Shown: positions 17,545 through 27,646, counted from the first letter of the stretch. The stretch is 64,000 nucleotides of DNA from Paracoccaceae bacterium (GCA_022823605.1 JAJEHS010000006.1:345001-409000), one strand, 5' to 3'. Notes: generated from the letters alone by a model not told the origin. Translations and numbers: made by a program.

Positions 17545-19464
17545 CTATACATCAAGAATCTTGAGAGTGGCGGAAATAAACCCCTTACGTCCGTCCTCAT
17601 AGGTTACCTCGGAAGTTGTGTGAATTTCCTTACTTCCATCGTAAAGGGCCGTTACAAGATCATTGTATTTGTCCTCTATGACTCCTCTTCTCACCTTTCT
17701 CGTTCGTGTCAATTCACCATCATCGGCATCAAGTTCCTTGTGCAATACCAGAAATCTCTTCACTATGCATCCGGAAAGCTTTTCATCCCTGGCAAGATCC
17801 TCGTTGACCTGTCTGACATAATTCTGAATGATCTTGTAAACTTCGGGATGGCCTGCCAGTTCCTGATAGGAACTGTAGACAACATTGTTCCTTTCTGCCC
17901 AGTTACCCACCGATACCAAATCAATGTTGACCATTGCGGTACAGAATTCCCGATTGTTTCCAAAAACAACCGTTTCCAAAATGTCGGGAAAAAACTTCAG
18001 TTTGTTTTCAACATACTTTGGAGCGAACAACTTGCCGTTGGCCATTTTTCCTACATCCTTGGCACGGTCAATTATTTTCAGATGCCCATTTGATTCATCT
18101 ATATAACCTGCATCTCCCGTGGCTACCCAACCATCCTTGTCCTTGGTCGACTTCGTTGCTTCCGGATTCTTGTAATATTCTATAAAGGTACCTGGGGACC
18201 GGTAAAAAATTTCTCCCCGATCATCAATTCTGAGTTCCACTCCCTGACCCGGTACACCTACGGAATCGGCTTCAACCTCGCCATCGGGTTGGCTGGTTAT
18301 AAAGACCGACGCCTCAGTCTGGCCATAAAGCTGTTTCAGATTTATTCCGATCGAACGATAAAAGTCAAAAATCTCTGGACCGATTGCTTCTCCTGCAGTA
18401 TATCCCACTCTTACCCGTGATAGTCCAAGAACATTTCGAAGTGGTCCATATACAAATATTTCACCAATCCGGTAAATGAGTGATTCGGCCAGTGATATCT
18501 TTTCACCCGTCATGATGGGAACCCCAACCTTGCGGGCATGTTTCATGAAATATTGAAACATACTTCGTTTGATTTTCCCTGCATCCTCAATCCTGATCAT
18601 GCATGTTGTAAGAAGGGATTCAAACACCCGGGGAGGTGCAAAAAAATAACTTGGTCCGATTTCTCGCAGATCGTGCATCATGGTTTGGGGTGATTCAGGG
18701 CAATTTACGCAAAATCCGTTCCAATAAGCCTGACCGATTGAAAATATGAAATCACCCACCCAAGCCATCGGCAGATAGGCCAGTACTGTTTCCTTTTGGG
18801 AAAGTGAATCAAATTCCGAGGAATCCCTGGAGGCCGAAATAATATTTGTATGGCTCAGGACGACTCCCTTGGGATTGCCGGTAGTACCTGAAGTATACAA
18901 TATGACGCAAATCTTCTCGGGACTTACCTTTTCCTGCCTTGCCTTCATTTCCTTTTCATACCTTTTGCGGTTCTCATCAACGGCATCATGAAGTGATGCA
19001 AAAGAATGCAATCTTGAGTGATCATAATTCCTCAATCCCCTGGGGTCGAGGTAAATGATCTGTTTCAGGGATTTGCACTTGTCCTGCTGTTCCAGAATCT
19101 TGTCAACCTGCTCCTGATCACCGGCAATGGCAAGTACCGCTTCGCAATGGCCCAAAACATATCCGATTTCATCGCCGACAGCATCCTGATAAATTGGTAC
19201 CGGTACTGCACCTATCCTTTGAGCAGCCACCATCGACCAATACAGTTTTGGTCGATTTCGACCAAGCACGGCAATATGATCCCCTTCCTTGATTCCAAGG
19301 GCCAAGTATCCAAGTGCAATTTCCTCGACCTTGTTTTGTACCTCTTTCCAGGTCCAGCTTTGCCAAATGCCGAACTCCTTTTCCCTATTGGCAATTTGAT
19401 CACCATATTTCTCAGCATTCCGATCCAGGAGCTCGGGAATTGTATAGGATACCGCGGTTGTCAT
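17545..19464 (-). CDS. Long-chain acyl-CoA synthetase family protein (FadD15/AMP-forming)
   Basis: A 639-residue ANL enzyme of the long FACL type. Landmarks are ILYTSGTTGNPKGVVLSH, the adenine site YGQTEASVFIT, GWVATGDAGYID and KDVGKMANGKLFAPKYVE. A split AMP-binding motif and a long insertion between residues 260 and 340 are usual for this group. It is the first gene of the leftward importer cluster. With the PaaK-like gene at the far end it brackets the transporter, suggesting uptake and thioesterification of a carboxylic acid. Confidence 0.85.
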   Translation of the reverse strand: MTTAVSYTIPELLDRNAEKYGDQIANREKEFGIWQSWTWKEVQNKVEEIALGYLALGIKEGDHIAVLGRNRPKLYWSMVAAQRIGAVPVPIYQDAVGDEIGYVLGHCEAVLAIAGDQEQVDKILEQQDKCKSLKQIIYLDPRGLRNYDHSRLHSFASLHDAVDENRKRYEKEMKARQEKVSPEKICVILYTSGTTGNPKGVVLSHTNIISASRDSSEFDSLSQKETVLAYLPMAWVGDFIFSIGQAYWNGFCVNCPESPQTMMHDLREIGPSYFFAPPRVFESLLTTCMIRIEDAGKIKRSMFQYFMKHARKVGVPIMTGEKISLAESLIYRIGEIFVYGPLRNVLGLSRVRVGYTAGEAIGPEIFDFYRSIGINLKQLYGQTEASVFITSQPDGEVEADSVGVPGQGVELRIDDRGEIFYRSPGTFIEYYKNPEATKSTKDKDGWVATGDAGYIDESNGHLKIIDRAKDVGKMANGKLFAPKYVENKLKFFPDILETVVFGNNREFCTAMVNIDLVSVGNWAERNNVVYSSYQELAGHPEVYKIIQNYVRQVNEDLARDEKLSGCIVKRFLVLHKELDADDGELTRTRKVRRGVIEDKYNDLVTALYDGSKEIHTTSEVTYEDGRKGFISATLKILDV

Positions 19465-19506
19465 TCTTTCCTAGTCCTGGAAATCTAAACCTGAATTAAC
19501 ATGACG

Positions 19507-22281
19507 TTAAACCTCCTGTTCAACAGGAACGTCTATTTTAACCGCGGAAAATTTGAACTCGGGAATCTTGCCATAGGGGTCAACAGCTGGATTGGTGAGT
19601 ATGTTACCTGCCGCTTCAACAAAAGCAAATGGAACAAACACCGAGTTGACTGGAATATTCCGATCTTCCCTTGCCTTGATATGAATTGTACCCCTTCTTG
19701 TTTCAAGTCTGACATTACCCCCTGCTTCAACACCAAGATTCCTGAGGGTACTGGGGTGTAATGAGCAAACTGCCTCTGGCTCCATTGAATCCAGAATCCG
19801 GGATCTCCGGGTCATTGATCCTGTATGCCAATGTTCCAATTGGCGACCAGTAATCAATATCATTGGAAACTCGTCATCGGGCAGTTCATCAGGTGGAATG
19901 ATATTTGCCGGGGTAAAGTTTGCCAATCCGTCACTGGTCGGAAAGCCGTCTCCAAAGACGATGGATTGTCCGGGATCTTCCGGACTTTCACATGGATAGG
20001 TTACAGAATTCTGTTCCTCAAGCCTTTGCCAGGTGATATTGTCCAACGATTGCATTGTCAGTTTCATTTCGGTAAAAATTTCCGATGGATGGGTGTAGTT
20101 CCAGTTCAAACCCATGCGCTTGCCGACTTCATTTGTTATCCACCAATCTTCCATGGCTTCACCCGGAGCTTCCACTGCCTTTCGTCCCATTTGAACCTGG
20201 CGGTTGGTATTGGTTACCGTTCCGTTTTTCTCGGCAAAGGCGGCCGCAGGTAGTATTACATCGGCATAATTGGCCGTTTCAGTAAGAAAAATATCCTGAA
20301 CAACAAGAAAATCCAACTTTTCAAGTGCCTGACGGGCATGAACCACATCCGGGTCTGACATGGCGGGATTCTCACCAAGAATATACATACTCCTTATGTT
20401 GCCCTCATGGATTGCCTCGATTATCTCTGTTACCGTAAGCCCAGGCGTCGAGGAAAAGTCATCGGAATTCCACACATTGGTGAATTTTGACCTGACCGAA
20501 TCATTCTCTACACCTTGATAATCCGGCAGGAACATCGGTATTAGGCCTGCGTCCGAAGCGCCTTGGACATTGTTCTGTCCCCTTAGGGGATGCAAGCCGG
20601 TTCCAGGTTTTCCAACATGACCACACATCAGGGCCAGCGAAATCAGGCATCTGGAATTGTCTGTTCCATGAATATGTTGCGATATCCCCATACCCCAAAA
20701 GATCATTCCTGCCTTGCCGGTGGCAAATACCCGAGCAACTTCCCGTAGGGTTGGGGCATCGATTTTACAGATTTCTGCCATTTTCTCGGGTGTGAAATCA
20801 GCAAGATGTTCCTTCAGTGCATCCCAGTTCTTGGTAAATTTACCAATATATTCAGTGTCATACAATTCCTCTTCCAAAATGGTATGCATGATCGCATTCA
20901 GCATGGAAACATCGGTACCGGGCTGGAAGTTTAGGTTGTACTTTGTATAACGCTTCAACTCACTGCCCCGTGGATCCATGAGAATGAGCGTTCCACCACG
21001 TTTGGCAAATTGTTTAAAATAGGTGGCCGCAACTGGATGGTTTTCAATTGGATTGGCACCTATTATGATTGCCACATCGGCATTTTCTATTTCGTTGAAA
21101 GTAGCTGTAACTGCCCCCGAACCAATATTTTCGATCAGGGCCGAAACGGACGAGGCATGGCATAGTCTTGTACAATGGTCAACATTGTTGTGGCCAAAAC
21201 CCTGTCGAATCAGTTTTTGAAACAGATAGGCTTCTTCGTTGGTGCATTTTGCTGAACCAAAACCGGCAATTGTTTTACCGCCAAACTCCTTGCTCAAGGC
21301 ACCAAATTGACCGGCCGTGAGTTCCAGGGCCTCATCCCATGAAGCCTCTCTGAAGAAATCGGCAAAATTACCCGGGTCAACATTCAGGCCCTTCGCTGGT
21401 GCATGCTTTTTTCTGATCAGGGGCTTGGTCAATCTATGGGGATGGGAAATGTAATCGAACCCAAATCTTCCCTTGATGCACAGTCTTTGCTCATTGGCTG
21501 GTCCCAGATAACCATCGACATATTTGATCTGATTGTTATCAATCTTGAGTGAAATCTGACACCCTACGCCACAAAATGGGCACACACTGGTTCTCTCTTC
21601 CTGATAATCCTGACTGTCACCGATTTGATTTTCATCCATTATGGATGCAGGCATCAAAGCACCTGTGGGGCAGGCCTGGACACATTCACCACAAGCTACA
21701 CAGGTTGAATTCCCCATCGGATCGGCAAAATCAAAGACAATCTGGGACGTACGACCTCGGCCAGCCATTCCAATGACATCATTAACCTGTACTTCCCTAC
21801 AAGCCCTAGCACACAGTCCACAATGAATACAGGCATCCAAATTGACACGCATGGCCGAATGCGAATCATCGGTCGGAACGACCAATTCCGATTCAATCCT
21901 AGGAAACCTCGAATAGGTTAAATCCTGAAGCTCTGCTGTTTTGAACAAATGGGAAGATTGGTCATGTGCCACCGGCTTTTCGGGTTGGTCGGCCAGCAAA
22001 AGCTCCATGACCATTTTCCGAGCCTTGACCGACCTGGGATTGGCTGATTTGACCACCATGTTTTCGGTGGGTTTGCGAATACAGGATGCAGCCAGGGTTC
22101 GTTCACCCTCAATCTCCACCATGCATGCCCGACAATTGCCATCAGGTCGGTATCCAATTTCACCCGAATGACAAAGATGGGGCAATTCATTGCCATTGCG
22201 AAAGGCAACATCCCAGATGGTTTCGCTAGCCTTGGCTAAAACCTCTTCTCCATCCAGATTAAATTTGACAACCTCTTCCAT
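19507..22281 (-). CDS. fdhA: Formate dehydrogenase, molybdenum alpha subunit
   Basis: A 924-residue cytosolic molybdopterin enzyme expected to oxidise formate to CO2. The order is an N-terminal NuoG-like [2Fe-2S] domain (CHSGEIGY ... CRACMVE), ferredoxin-type [4Fe-4S] sites (CIHCGLCARAC, CVACGECVQACP), a further cluster at CPFCGVGC, then the molybdopterin domain. The active-site loop DHCTRLCHASS has cysteine, not selenocysteine. ATG 22281 follows GGAGAG. No beta, gamma or FdhD/FdsD partner genes are adjacent, so the electron acceptor is open. Formate could come from sarcosine-derived formaldehyde. Confidence 0.88.
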   Translation of the reverse strand: MEEVVKFNLDGEEVLAKASETIWDVAFRNGNELPHLCHSGEIGYRPDGNCRACMVEIEGERTLAASCIRKPTENMVVKSANPRSVKARKMVMELLLADQPEKPVAHDQSSHLFKTAELQDLTYSRFPRIESELVVPTDDSHSAMRVNLDACIHCGLCARACREVQVNDVIGMAGRGRTSQIVFDFADPMGNSTCVACGECVQACPTGALMPASIMDENQIGDSQDYQEERTSVCPFCGVGCQISLKIDNNQIKYVDGYLGPANEQRLCIKGRFGFDYISHPHRLTKPLIRKKHAPAKGLNVDPGNFADFFREASWDEALELTAGQFGALSKEFGGKTIAGFGSAKCTNEEAYLFQKLIRQGFGHNNVDHCTRLCHASSVSALIENIGSGAVTATFNEIENADVAIIIGANPIENHPVAATYFKQFAKRGGTLILMDPRGSELKRYTKYNLNFQPGTDVSMLNAIMHTILEEELYDTEYIGKFTKNWDALKEHLADFTPEKMAEICKIDAPTLREVARVFATGKAGMIFWGMGISQHIHGTDNSRCLISLALMCGHVGKPGTGLHPLRGQNNVQGASDAGLIPMFLPDYQGVENDSVRSKFTNVWNSDDFSSTPGLTVTEIIEAIHEGNIRSMYILGENPAMSDPDVVHARQALEKLDFLVVQDIFLTETANYADVILPAAAFAEKNGTVTNTNRQVQMGRKAVEAPGEAMEDWWITNEVGKRMGLNWNYTHPSEIFTEMKLTMQSLDNITWQRLEEQNSVTYPCESPEDPGQSIVFGDGFPTSDGLANFTPANIIPPDELPDDEFPMILITGRQLEHWHTGSMTRRSRILDSMEPEAVCSLHPSTLRNLGVEAGGNVRLETRRGTIHIKAREDRNIPVNSVFVPFAFVEAAGNILTNPAVDPYGKIPEFKFSAVKIDVPVEQEV

Positions 22282-22382
22282 TCACTCTCCAACAAGTATT
22301 CGCATCGAATTTATGGTTAGATACAAAAACGGCTTATTTCCAACTGCTTTATTTAATCTTCAAAATAAATATCTCAAATCAA

Positions 22383-23759
22383 TTAGTTAACTAATTCGCC
22401 GTGTAGGGAATTAACATTGGCATCTACAATCTTCATGGTCCCCACCTTGCCAATCCAACTAACAGGTATTTGGCCAAAAACAACCTGAAAGTGTTCATTT
22501 TTTCCGACCAGCTGGCCTTCCAATCGCCCGTCCCTTTCAAATAGTACCTGGCAATGCTTACCCAACATGCTTTTTTGTTTGGCAAACTGGTATTCCGTAA
22601 GTAAATTCTGGAGTCGTTGCAACCTTTCCGACTGTATATCCGAATCCACCTGGACACGTTCGGCAGCGGGTGTACCGGGTCGGGGAGAATATTTGAAGGA
22701 AAATGATTTGATGAATCCGACCTTTTCGACAACACTCAGAGTTTCTTGAAAGTCTTCCTCAGTTTCACCAGGAAACCCGACAATAAAATCTCCAGAAATG
22801 GCGATATCAGGCCGATATTCACGAAGCCGAGAAATGATTTCCACATATTCAGCCTGGGTATGTTTTCTGTTCATCAATTTTAAAATCCTGTCTGAACCGG
22901 ATTGAATAGGCAAATGGAGATAGGGCATCAATTTTGGACAATCCCGAAAGGCTGTCATCAAATCGAGGGTCATCTCGTTGGGGTGAGAGGTCACAAACCG
23001 GATTCTTTGTAAATCAGGCAATTCCGAAATCTTCCAGATCAAATCCGCCAAACTCCAACTTCGATTATCTTGACCCAACCCATGATAGGCATTTACATTC
23101 TGGCCAAGCAAAACGAGTTCCCCAGCCCCTGAACTGATCAGTTCCCTCGCTTCACTGATGATCTCTGCAACCGGTCTGCTGTATTCCTGGCCTCGGGTAT
23201 ATGGGACAACACAAAACGTACAGAATTTATCACATCCTTCCTGTACGGTCAGAAATGAGGACACTTTCACGGTATTTGAGGTTCCTCGATGGGGCCAATC
23301 AAATTTACCACTTTGATCAAGGTCAAGTGCTACCGGTTTCTTATCGTAATTTTTGATCATTTCAGGCAGCTTATGATACGCTTGGGGTCCGACCAAAATG
23401 TCGACCAGGGGTTGACGTCTGATGATTTCCTCTCCTTCCGCCTGGGCAACACATCCTGCAACAGTGATCTTCAAATCAGGATTTTTTTGCTTAATGGGTT
23501 TGAGTCTGCCCACCTCGGAATAAATCTTCTCGGTCGCTTTTTCCCTAATATGACAAGTATTGAGAATGATGAGGTCGGCATCCTCCTCTCTTGGTGTGGA
23601 CTTATATCCCATTGGTAAAAGAGCTTCGGCCATGCGTTCACTGTCATATACATTCATCTGACAGCCATAGCTTTTGATAAATACCTGTTTCTCCTTCTGT
23701 GTTTTGCTCAACATCGTTCTGATATCACTACACTTTTGCCTGTTTTGGACAATTTTCAC
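22383..23759 (-). CDS. miaB: MiaB, tRNA-2-methylthio-N6-dimethylallyladenosine synthase
   Basis: Radical-SAM methylthiotransferase acting on i6A37 of tRNAs reading UNN codons. The UPF0004 domain has YGCQMNVYDSERM, NTCHIREKATEK and GCVAQ, giving three cluster-binding cysteines. The radical-SAM motif is CDKFCTFC, and a TRAM domain ends the protein. The first reading frame codon is GTG 23759; ATG 23714 gives the more typical N-terminus (MLSKTQKEKQVFIKSYG). Neither has a strong SD sequence. It lies 13 bp after the second importer's LivH/LivM pair begins its cluster's end, that is, downstream of livM. Confidence 0.93.
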   Translation of the reverse strand: MKIVQNRQKCSDIRTMLSKTQKEKQVFIKSYGCQMNVYDSERMAEALLPMGYKSTPREEDADLIILNTCHIREKATEKIYSEVGRLKPIKQKNPDLKITVAGCVAQAEGEEIIRRQPLVDILVGPQAYHKLPEMIKNYDKKPVALDLDQSGKFDWPHRGTSNTVKVSSFLTVQEGCDKFCTFCVVPYTRGQEYSRPVAEIISEARELISSGAGELVLLGQNVNAYHGLGQDNRSWSLADLIWKISELPDLQRIRFVTSHPNEMTLDLMTAFRDCPKLMPYLHLPIQSGSDRILKLMNRKHTQAEYVEIISRLREYRPDIAISGDFIVGFPGETEEDFQETLSVVEKVGFIKSFSFKYSPRPGTPAAERVQVDSDIQSERLQRLQNLLTEYQFAKQKSMLGKHCQVLFERDGRLEGQLVGKNEHFQVVFGQIPVSWIGKVGTMKIVDANVNSLHGELVN

Positions 23760-23772
23760 ATTTCATTGGGAA

Positions 23773-25086
23773 CTACCTTGTACCTTCGGGAATTAATCCT
23801 TTGGGGAAATACTTCAACACAACGAGTAAAATTAAACCCATGGTTAACAGTCGCATGTAAGCCGCATTCCTGATCAAATGTTGCTTTAATGAACTTTGTT
23901 CATCCATTCCCGAGGTAATAAACTCCATCAACCACAACCCAACAGGTTCGGCTTCAATCCACACGAACCAAATTAGGAAACCACCCAGAATTGCACCCCA
24001 ATTATTGCCTGAACCACCGACGATTACCATTACCCAGATCAGGAAAGTAAATCGCAGGGGTTGATAGCTTGTGGGTGTAAACTGTCCATCCAAGGTGGTT
24101 AGCATGGCCCCTCCGATACCTACAACCATTGATCCCAATACAAAAACCTGCAGTTTTCGTGCAACGATATCCTTGCCCATGGCATGTGCCGCGGTTTCAT
24201 TATCCCTTATAGCCCTCATCATCCTTCCCCAAGGTGATTTCAAGGCAAGTTCAGCAAGAATCAGGAGAAACACCAAGCATCCAAGAAACAACAGCGTATA
24301 GCTGATTTTTACCCATAGGCTGGAAAGAGTGACCAAATCCATTCCCAGCGTTTCCGCCAGATTGACAAACCATTCGGAGGCCTGCAAGTCCCTTTCATAG
24401 GCAACGGGTCTGGACAACCCGATTACATTCTTTACGCCCCGCGCAAGCCAATCCTCGTTTTTGATCGCGAGAATCAATATTTCCGAAATACCCAAGGTCG
24501 CTATGGCGAGATAATCCGATCTCAGACCCAAGGTAATCTTGCCAATGAACCATGCTGCACACCCGGCCACGACACCACCCACCAGCCAGGAGAAAATAAT
24601 GGGGAGACCCAGACCTCCCAGAAAACCTGTCAGGGCAGGATCAACTGCTTCAACGGCCTTAGTGCCGGGGATATAGAAAAACCTAGCAGCAAAGTAGGTC
24701 AAGACAACCAAAAGAAATGTACAGTAGTTTGCAGCCCTGCGGGATAGTTTATGACGGGCCAAAAAGATCAATCCTGCCCCGATCAGGACAATAAACAGGG
24801 AGATCAGAATATTGGTCCCACCAGCCTGCCATGCTTCCTGAACCGGTTTCGTCGAAATCAAAACTGCCGACAGCCCTCCCAAAGCAGCAAACCCCATAAC
24901 GCCGACATTAAAAAGGCCGACATACCCCCATTGAATGTTAACTCCCAGCGACATTACTGCTGAGATCAGGCATAAATTGAGAATTTGGAACATCAGGTTC
25001 CAACTCTGAAAAAACCCGACGACCAACAACAAAAGGGCCATACCCCCAAAGCAGAACAACCTTCGATTGTCGTGAAGAATATTCAT
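23773..25086 (-). CDS. HAAT-family ABC permease, LivM-type (importer 2)
   Basis: A 437-residue permease, longer than usual because of an extra hydrophobic region around residues 95-190 (two or three additional helices, with SRRAANYCTFLLVV). The core has the QWGYVGLFNVGVMGFAALGG motif and the cytosolic coupling loop ETAAHAMGKDIVARKLQVF. ATGA overlap with the LivH-type gene implies coupled translation. Confidence 0.85.
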   Translation of the reverse strand: MNILHDNRRLFCFGGMALLLLVVGFFQSWNLMFQILNLCLISAVMSLGVNIQWGYVGLFNVGVMGFAALGGLSAVLISTKPVQEAWQAGGTNILISLFIVLIGAGLIFLARHKLSRRAANYCTFLLVVLTYFAARFFYIPGTKAVEAVDPALTGFLGGLGLPIIFSWLVGGVVAGCAAWFIGKITLGLRSDYLAIATLGISEILILAIKNEDWLARGVKNVIGLSRPVAYERDLQASEWFVNLAETLGMDLVTLSSLWVKISYTLLFLGCLVFLLILAELALKSPWGRMMRAIRDNETAAHAMGKDIVARKLQVFVLGSMVVGIGGAMLTTLDGQFTPTSYQPLRFTFLIWVMVIVGGSGNNWGAILGGFLIWFVWIEAEPVGLWLMEFITSGMDEQSSLKQHLIRNAAYMRLLTMGLILLVVLKYFPKGLIPEGTR

Positions 25087-26096
25087 GCTGACTTTCCGGC
25101 AAATATACCAGAAGGCCTGATCAAGAGGACAATGACCAGAATGAGGAAACTGACTGCAAATTTGTACTCGGTTCCAAGGAGCTGTAACAGCGTTGTTGGC
25201 TCCAGCTCTTCGGGCAGCAGGTAAGCGAAAAACCGTTTATAGGCATAGGTTATGGCTATTTCCGAAAAGGCAACAACAAATCCCCCAACAAAAGCACCAA
25301 GGGGATTGCCCAGTCCACCCACGATGGCTGCGGCAAAAATGGGCAGGAGAAGCTGGAAATAAACCGAGGGCTTGAAACTCTTGTCCAGCCCATATAAAAC
25401 TCCTGCTATGGTAGCCAGTGCCGTTGCCAGTACCCAAGTATAGAGGACCACCCTGTCAGGGTTGATCCCGGAAAGTTGGGCCAGATCACGATTATCAGAA
25501 TATGCCCGCAAGGATTTCCCAGTTCTTGTTCGGTGAAGGAACCAGAACAGACTGATAACCAGAAGGAATGTAACCACCAAACTCATCAACTGGGTGACCT
25601 TGATCGACAGGCCTTCCGACAATCCGAAGTATTCCTTGAATTCCCTTGCCCTGAGTATGAATCTTGCTCCATCTGCAAAGGACTGGTCATCTGGCCCGAT
25701 TATCAGCCTTAACAAGCCCTGCAACACGAACATTACACCAACCGAAGCAATTACAAACATCACCGGCGGTGCCTTTACCTGCCTGAAATGGGCGTAGACA
25801 GCCTTGTCAATTCCGAGTACGAGAATTGCCGTTATGACCACTCCAAAGGGTATCATCAACAAGGCAGTAGGCAAGGGATAGAAGGTTATACCGAGCGATT
25901 GAATCCACAGGGTCAAGAGGATGGTAACCATCGTACCGAATGCCATCGTATCACCGTGGGCAAAATTCGAAAAACGCAGAATGCCATAAACGATGGTTAC
26001 TCCCAAGGCACCCAATCCCAACTGACTCCCGTAGGTAAGGCCAGGTACGAGGACATAATTTGCCAACAATGTCAAGGCATTAACAAGATCTATCAT
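25083..26096 (-). CDS. HAAT-family ABC permease, LivH-type (importer 2)
   Basis: A 337-residue permease with the LivH landmarks GLGALGVTIVYGILRFSNFAHG and RAYSDNRDLAQLSGINPDRV. It shares four bases with the LivM-type gene downstream and lies six bases after the LivF-type ATPase stop. Ligand class unknown. Confidence 0.85.
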   Translation of the reverse strand: MIDLVNALTLLANYVLVPGLTYGSQLGLGALGVTIVYGILRFSNFAHGDTMAFGTMVTILLTLWIQSLGITFYPLPTALLMIPFGVVITAILVLGIDKAVYAHFRQVKAPPVMFVIASVGVMFVLQGLLRLIIGPDDQSFADGARFILRAREFKEYFGLSEGLSIKVTQLMSLVVTFLLVISLFWFLHRTRTGKSLRAYSDNRDLAQLSGINPDRVVLYTWVLATALATIAGVLYGLDKSFKPSVYFQLLLPIFAAAIVGGLGNPLGAFVGGFVVAFSEIAITYAYKRFFAYLLPEELEPTTLLQLLGTEYKFAVSFLILVIVLLIRPSGIFAGKSA

Positions 26097-26102
26097 TTTC
26101 AG

Positions 26103-26807
26103 CTATCCACCCAAAAATGACTTTCGTACCTGGTCATTGGCCAGAAGATTCTTGCCGGTATCGGTAAATCTGTTTTTACCCTGAACCAGGACAAACCCAA
26201 CATCAGCTATTTCCAGCGCCTGTTTGGCATTCTGCTCACAAATCATCACGGCAATGCCTGAATTTGCAACCTTTATGATCATGTCAAACAAATTGTCCAT
26301 TACTATGGGTGACACACCTGCCGAAGGTTCATCGAGCAACAACATCTTGGGCTGCGTCATGAGGGCTCGTCCTACTGCTACCTGCTGGCGTTGACCCCCG
26401 GACAGGTCCCCAGCCTTCTTGCGGCGGAAATCACCAAGTACCGGAAACAGGTCGAACACTTCCTGCAATGATTGGGTGATGTCATCCCTTCTGAGGAAAG
26501 CGCCCATTTCCAGATTTTCCTCGACGGTCAAGCTTGGAAATACATTTTCAATCTGGGGAACGAAGGCCATGCCTTCAGCAATCTTGTCCTGGGGGCTCAT
26601 GGAAGAGATTTCCTTGTCATCAAGAATGACACTTCCCCGAGACAAGTTTACCAGTCCCAAAATGGCTTTCATGGCGGTGGATTTTCCTGCCCCATTCGGT
26701 CCTACAATGGCTGAAACCCTGCCAATGTCTGCATAAAGGTTACAATCAGTGATAATGTCTCCGCTTCCATATCCTGCAGTCAGGTTGGTGCAATTCAGAT
26801 AGGCCAT
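26103..26807 (-). CDS. HAAT-family ABC importer ATPase, LivF-type (importer 2)
   Basis: A 234-residue ATPase: Walker A GPNGAGKST, signature LSGGQRQQVAVG, Walker B LLLDEPSAGVSP, H-loop region CEQNAKQAL. The start is taken as ATG 26807, sharing one base with the LivG stop (TGATG); a GTG one codon upstream is also open. Confidence 0.85.
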   Translation of the reverse strand: MAYLNCTNLTAGYGSGDIITDCNLYADIGRVSAIVGPNGAGKSTAMKAILGLVNLSRGSVILDDKEISSMSPQDKIAEGMAFVPQIENVFPSLTVEENLEMGAFLRRDDITQSLQEVFDLFPVLGDFRRKKAGDLSGGQRQQVAVGRALMTQPKMLLLDEPSAGVSPIVMDNLFDMIIKVANSGIAVMICEQNAKQALEIADVGFVLVQGKNRFTDTGKNLLANDQVRKSFLGG

Positions 26808-27586
26808 CACAAAATGGTCTTTACCTTGGTTCTTGCCCCGAGATAGGCATGAATCACATCTTCATTGTTGGTAACCTCAGCCATCGAACCCTGGGTAAGA
26901 ATTCTGCCCTCAGCCATACATATGACCGGATCACACAATGCCCCTACGAAGTCCATGTCATGTTCTATCAGACAGAAGGTGTAATTGTGTTCCCGATTCA
27001 ATCTTTGGATGGCCTTGGTAATTTTCTTTAACAACGTCCTATTGACCCCTGCCCCGACCTCATCCAGAAAAACAATTCTGGAATCAACCATCATCGTTCG
27101 ACCCAGTTCAAGGAGTTTTTTCTGCCCACCCGAAAGATTTCCAGCAGGTAAATTGGCAACATCTTCCAATTCAAGAAATTCCAGGACTTCCTTGGCGCGG
27201 GCCTTTATTTCCCCTTCCTGCCGAAGGATTCCTTTTCTGCCGATCCAGGTTTGGGTTATGCGCTCGCCAATTTGTTTGCCTGGTACGATCATCAGGTTTT
27301 CCCAGACAGTGAGGGAAGAAAATTCATGGGCTTTCTGAAAGGTCCTCAAAACCCCTTCAGCAAACAATTTGTGCGGTGGGAAACCGGTTATATCCCTGTT
27401 GTCCAAAAAGACGGTTCCCGAAGTGGGTGGGTAAAATCCATTGATGGTATTGAACAATGTTGTCTTGCCAGCCCCATTGGGACCAATCAAACCGGTTATG
27501 GACCCCAGTTCAATATCAAACGATACATTGTCTACAGCAGTAAATTCACCGAATTTCTTACTGAGATTTTGGACAGAAAGAACCAA
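26807..27586 (-). CDS. HAAT-family ABC importer ATPase, LivG-type (importer 2)
   Basis: A 259-residue ATPase with Walker A GPNGAGKTT, signature LSGGQKKLLELG and Walker B IVFLDEVGAGVN, in which valine replaces the usual proline after DE. The C-terminal IHAYLGARTK is typical of LivG. The likely start is TTG 27586, with no clear SD sequence. It lies just past a strong hairpin after the binding-protein gene. Confidence 0.82.
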   Translation of the reverse strand: MVLSVQNLSKKFGEFTAVDNVSFDIELGSITGLIGPNGAGKTTLFNTINGFYPPTSGTVFLDNRDITGFPPHKLFAEGVLRTFQKAHEFSSLTVWENLMIVPGKQIGERITQTWIGRKGILRQEGEIKARAKEVLEFLELEDVANLPAGNLSGGQKKLLELGRTMMVDSRIVFLDEVGAGVNRTLLKKITKAIQRLNREHNYTFCLIEHDMDFVGALCDPVICMAEGRILTQGSMAEVTNNEDVIHAYLGARTKVKTIL

Positions 27587-27601
27587 TGGAAAAACCAGAA
27601 C

Positions 27602-27630
27602 GGAAAGGCAGGTCAGAAACCTGCCTTTCC
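27602..27630 (-). terminator. Intercistronic hairpin after the binding-protein gene (importer 2)
   Basis: A perfect 12-bp stem, GGAAAGGCAGGT with ACCTGCCTTTCC, around a five-base loop. It starts 17 bases after the binding-protein stop. On the minus strand a run of five T residues follows at about nine bases. It probably acts as a leaky terminator or mRNA-end protector so that binding protein is made in excess over ATPases and permeases. Confidence 0.75.
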
Positions 27631-27646
27631 ATGTATCAAGTTTTAC

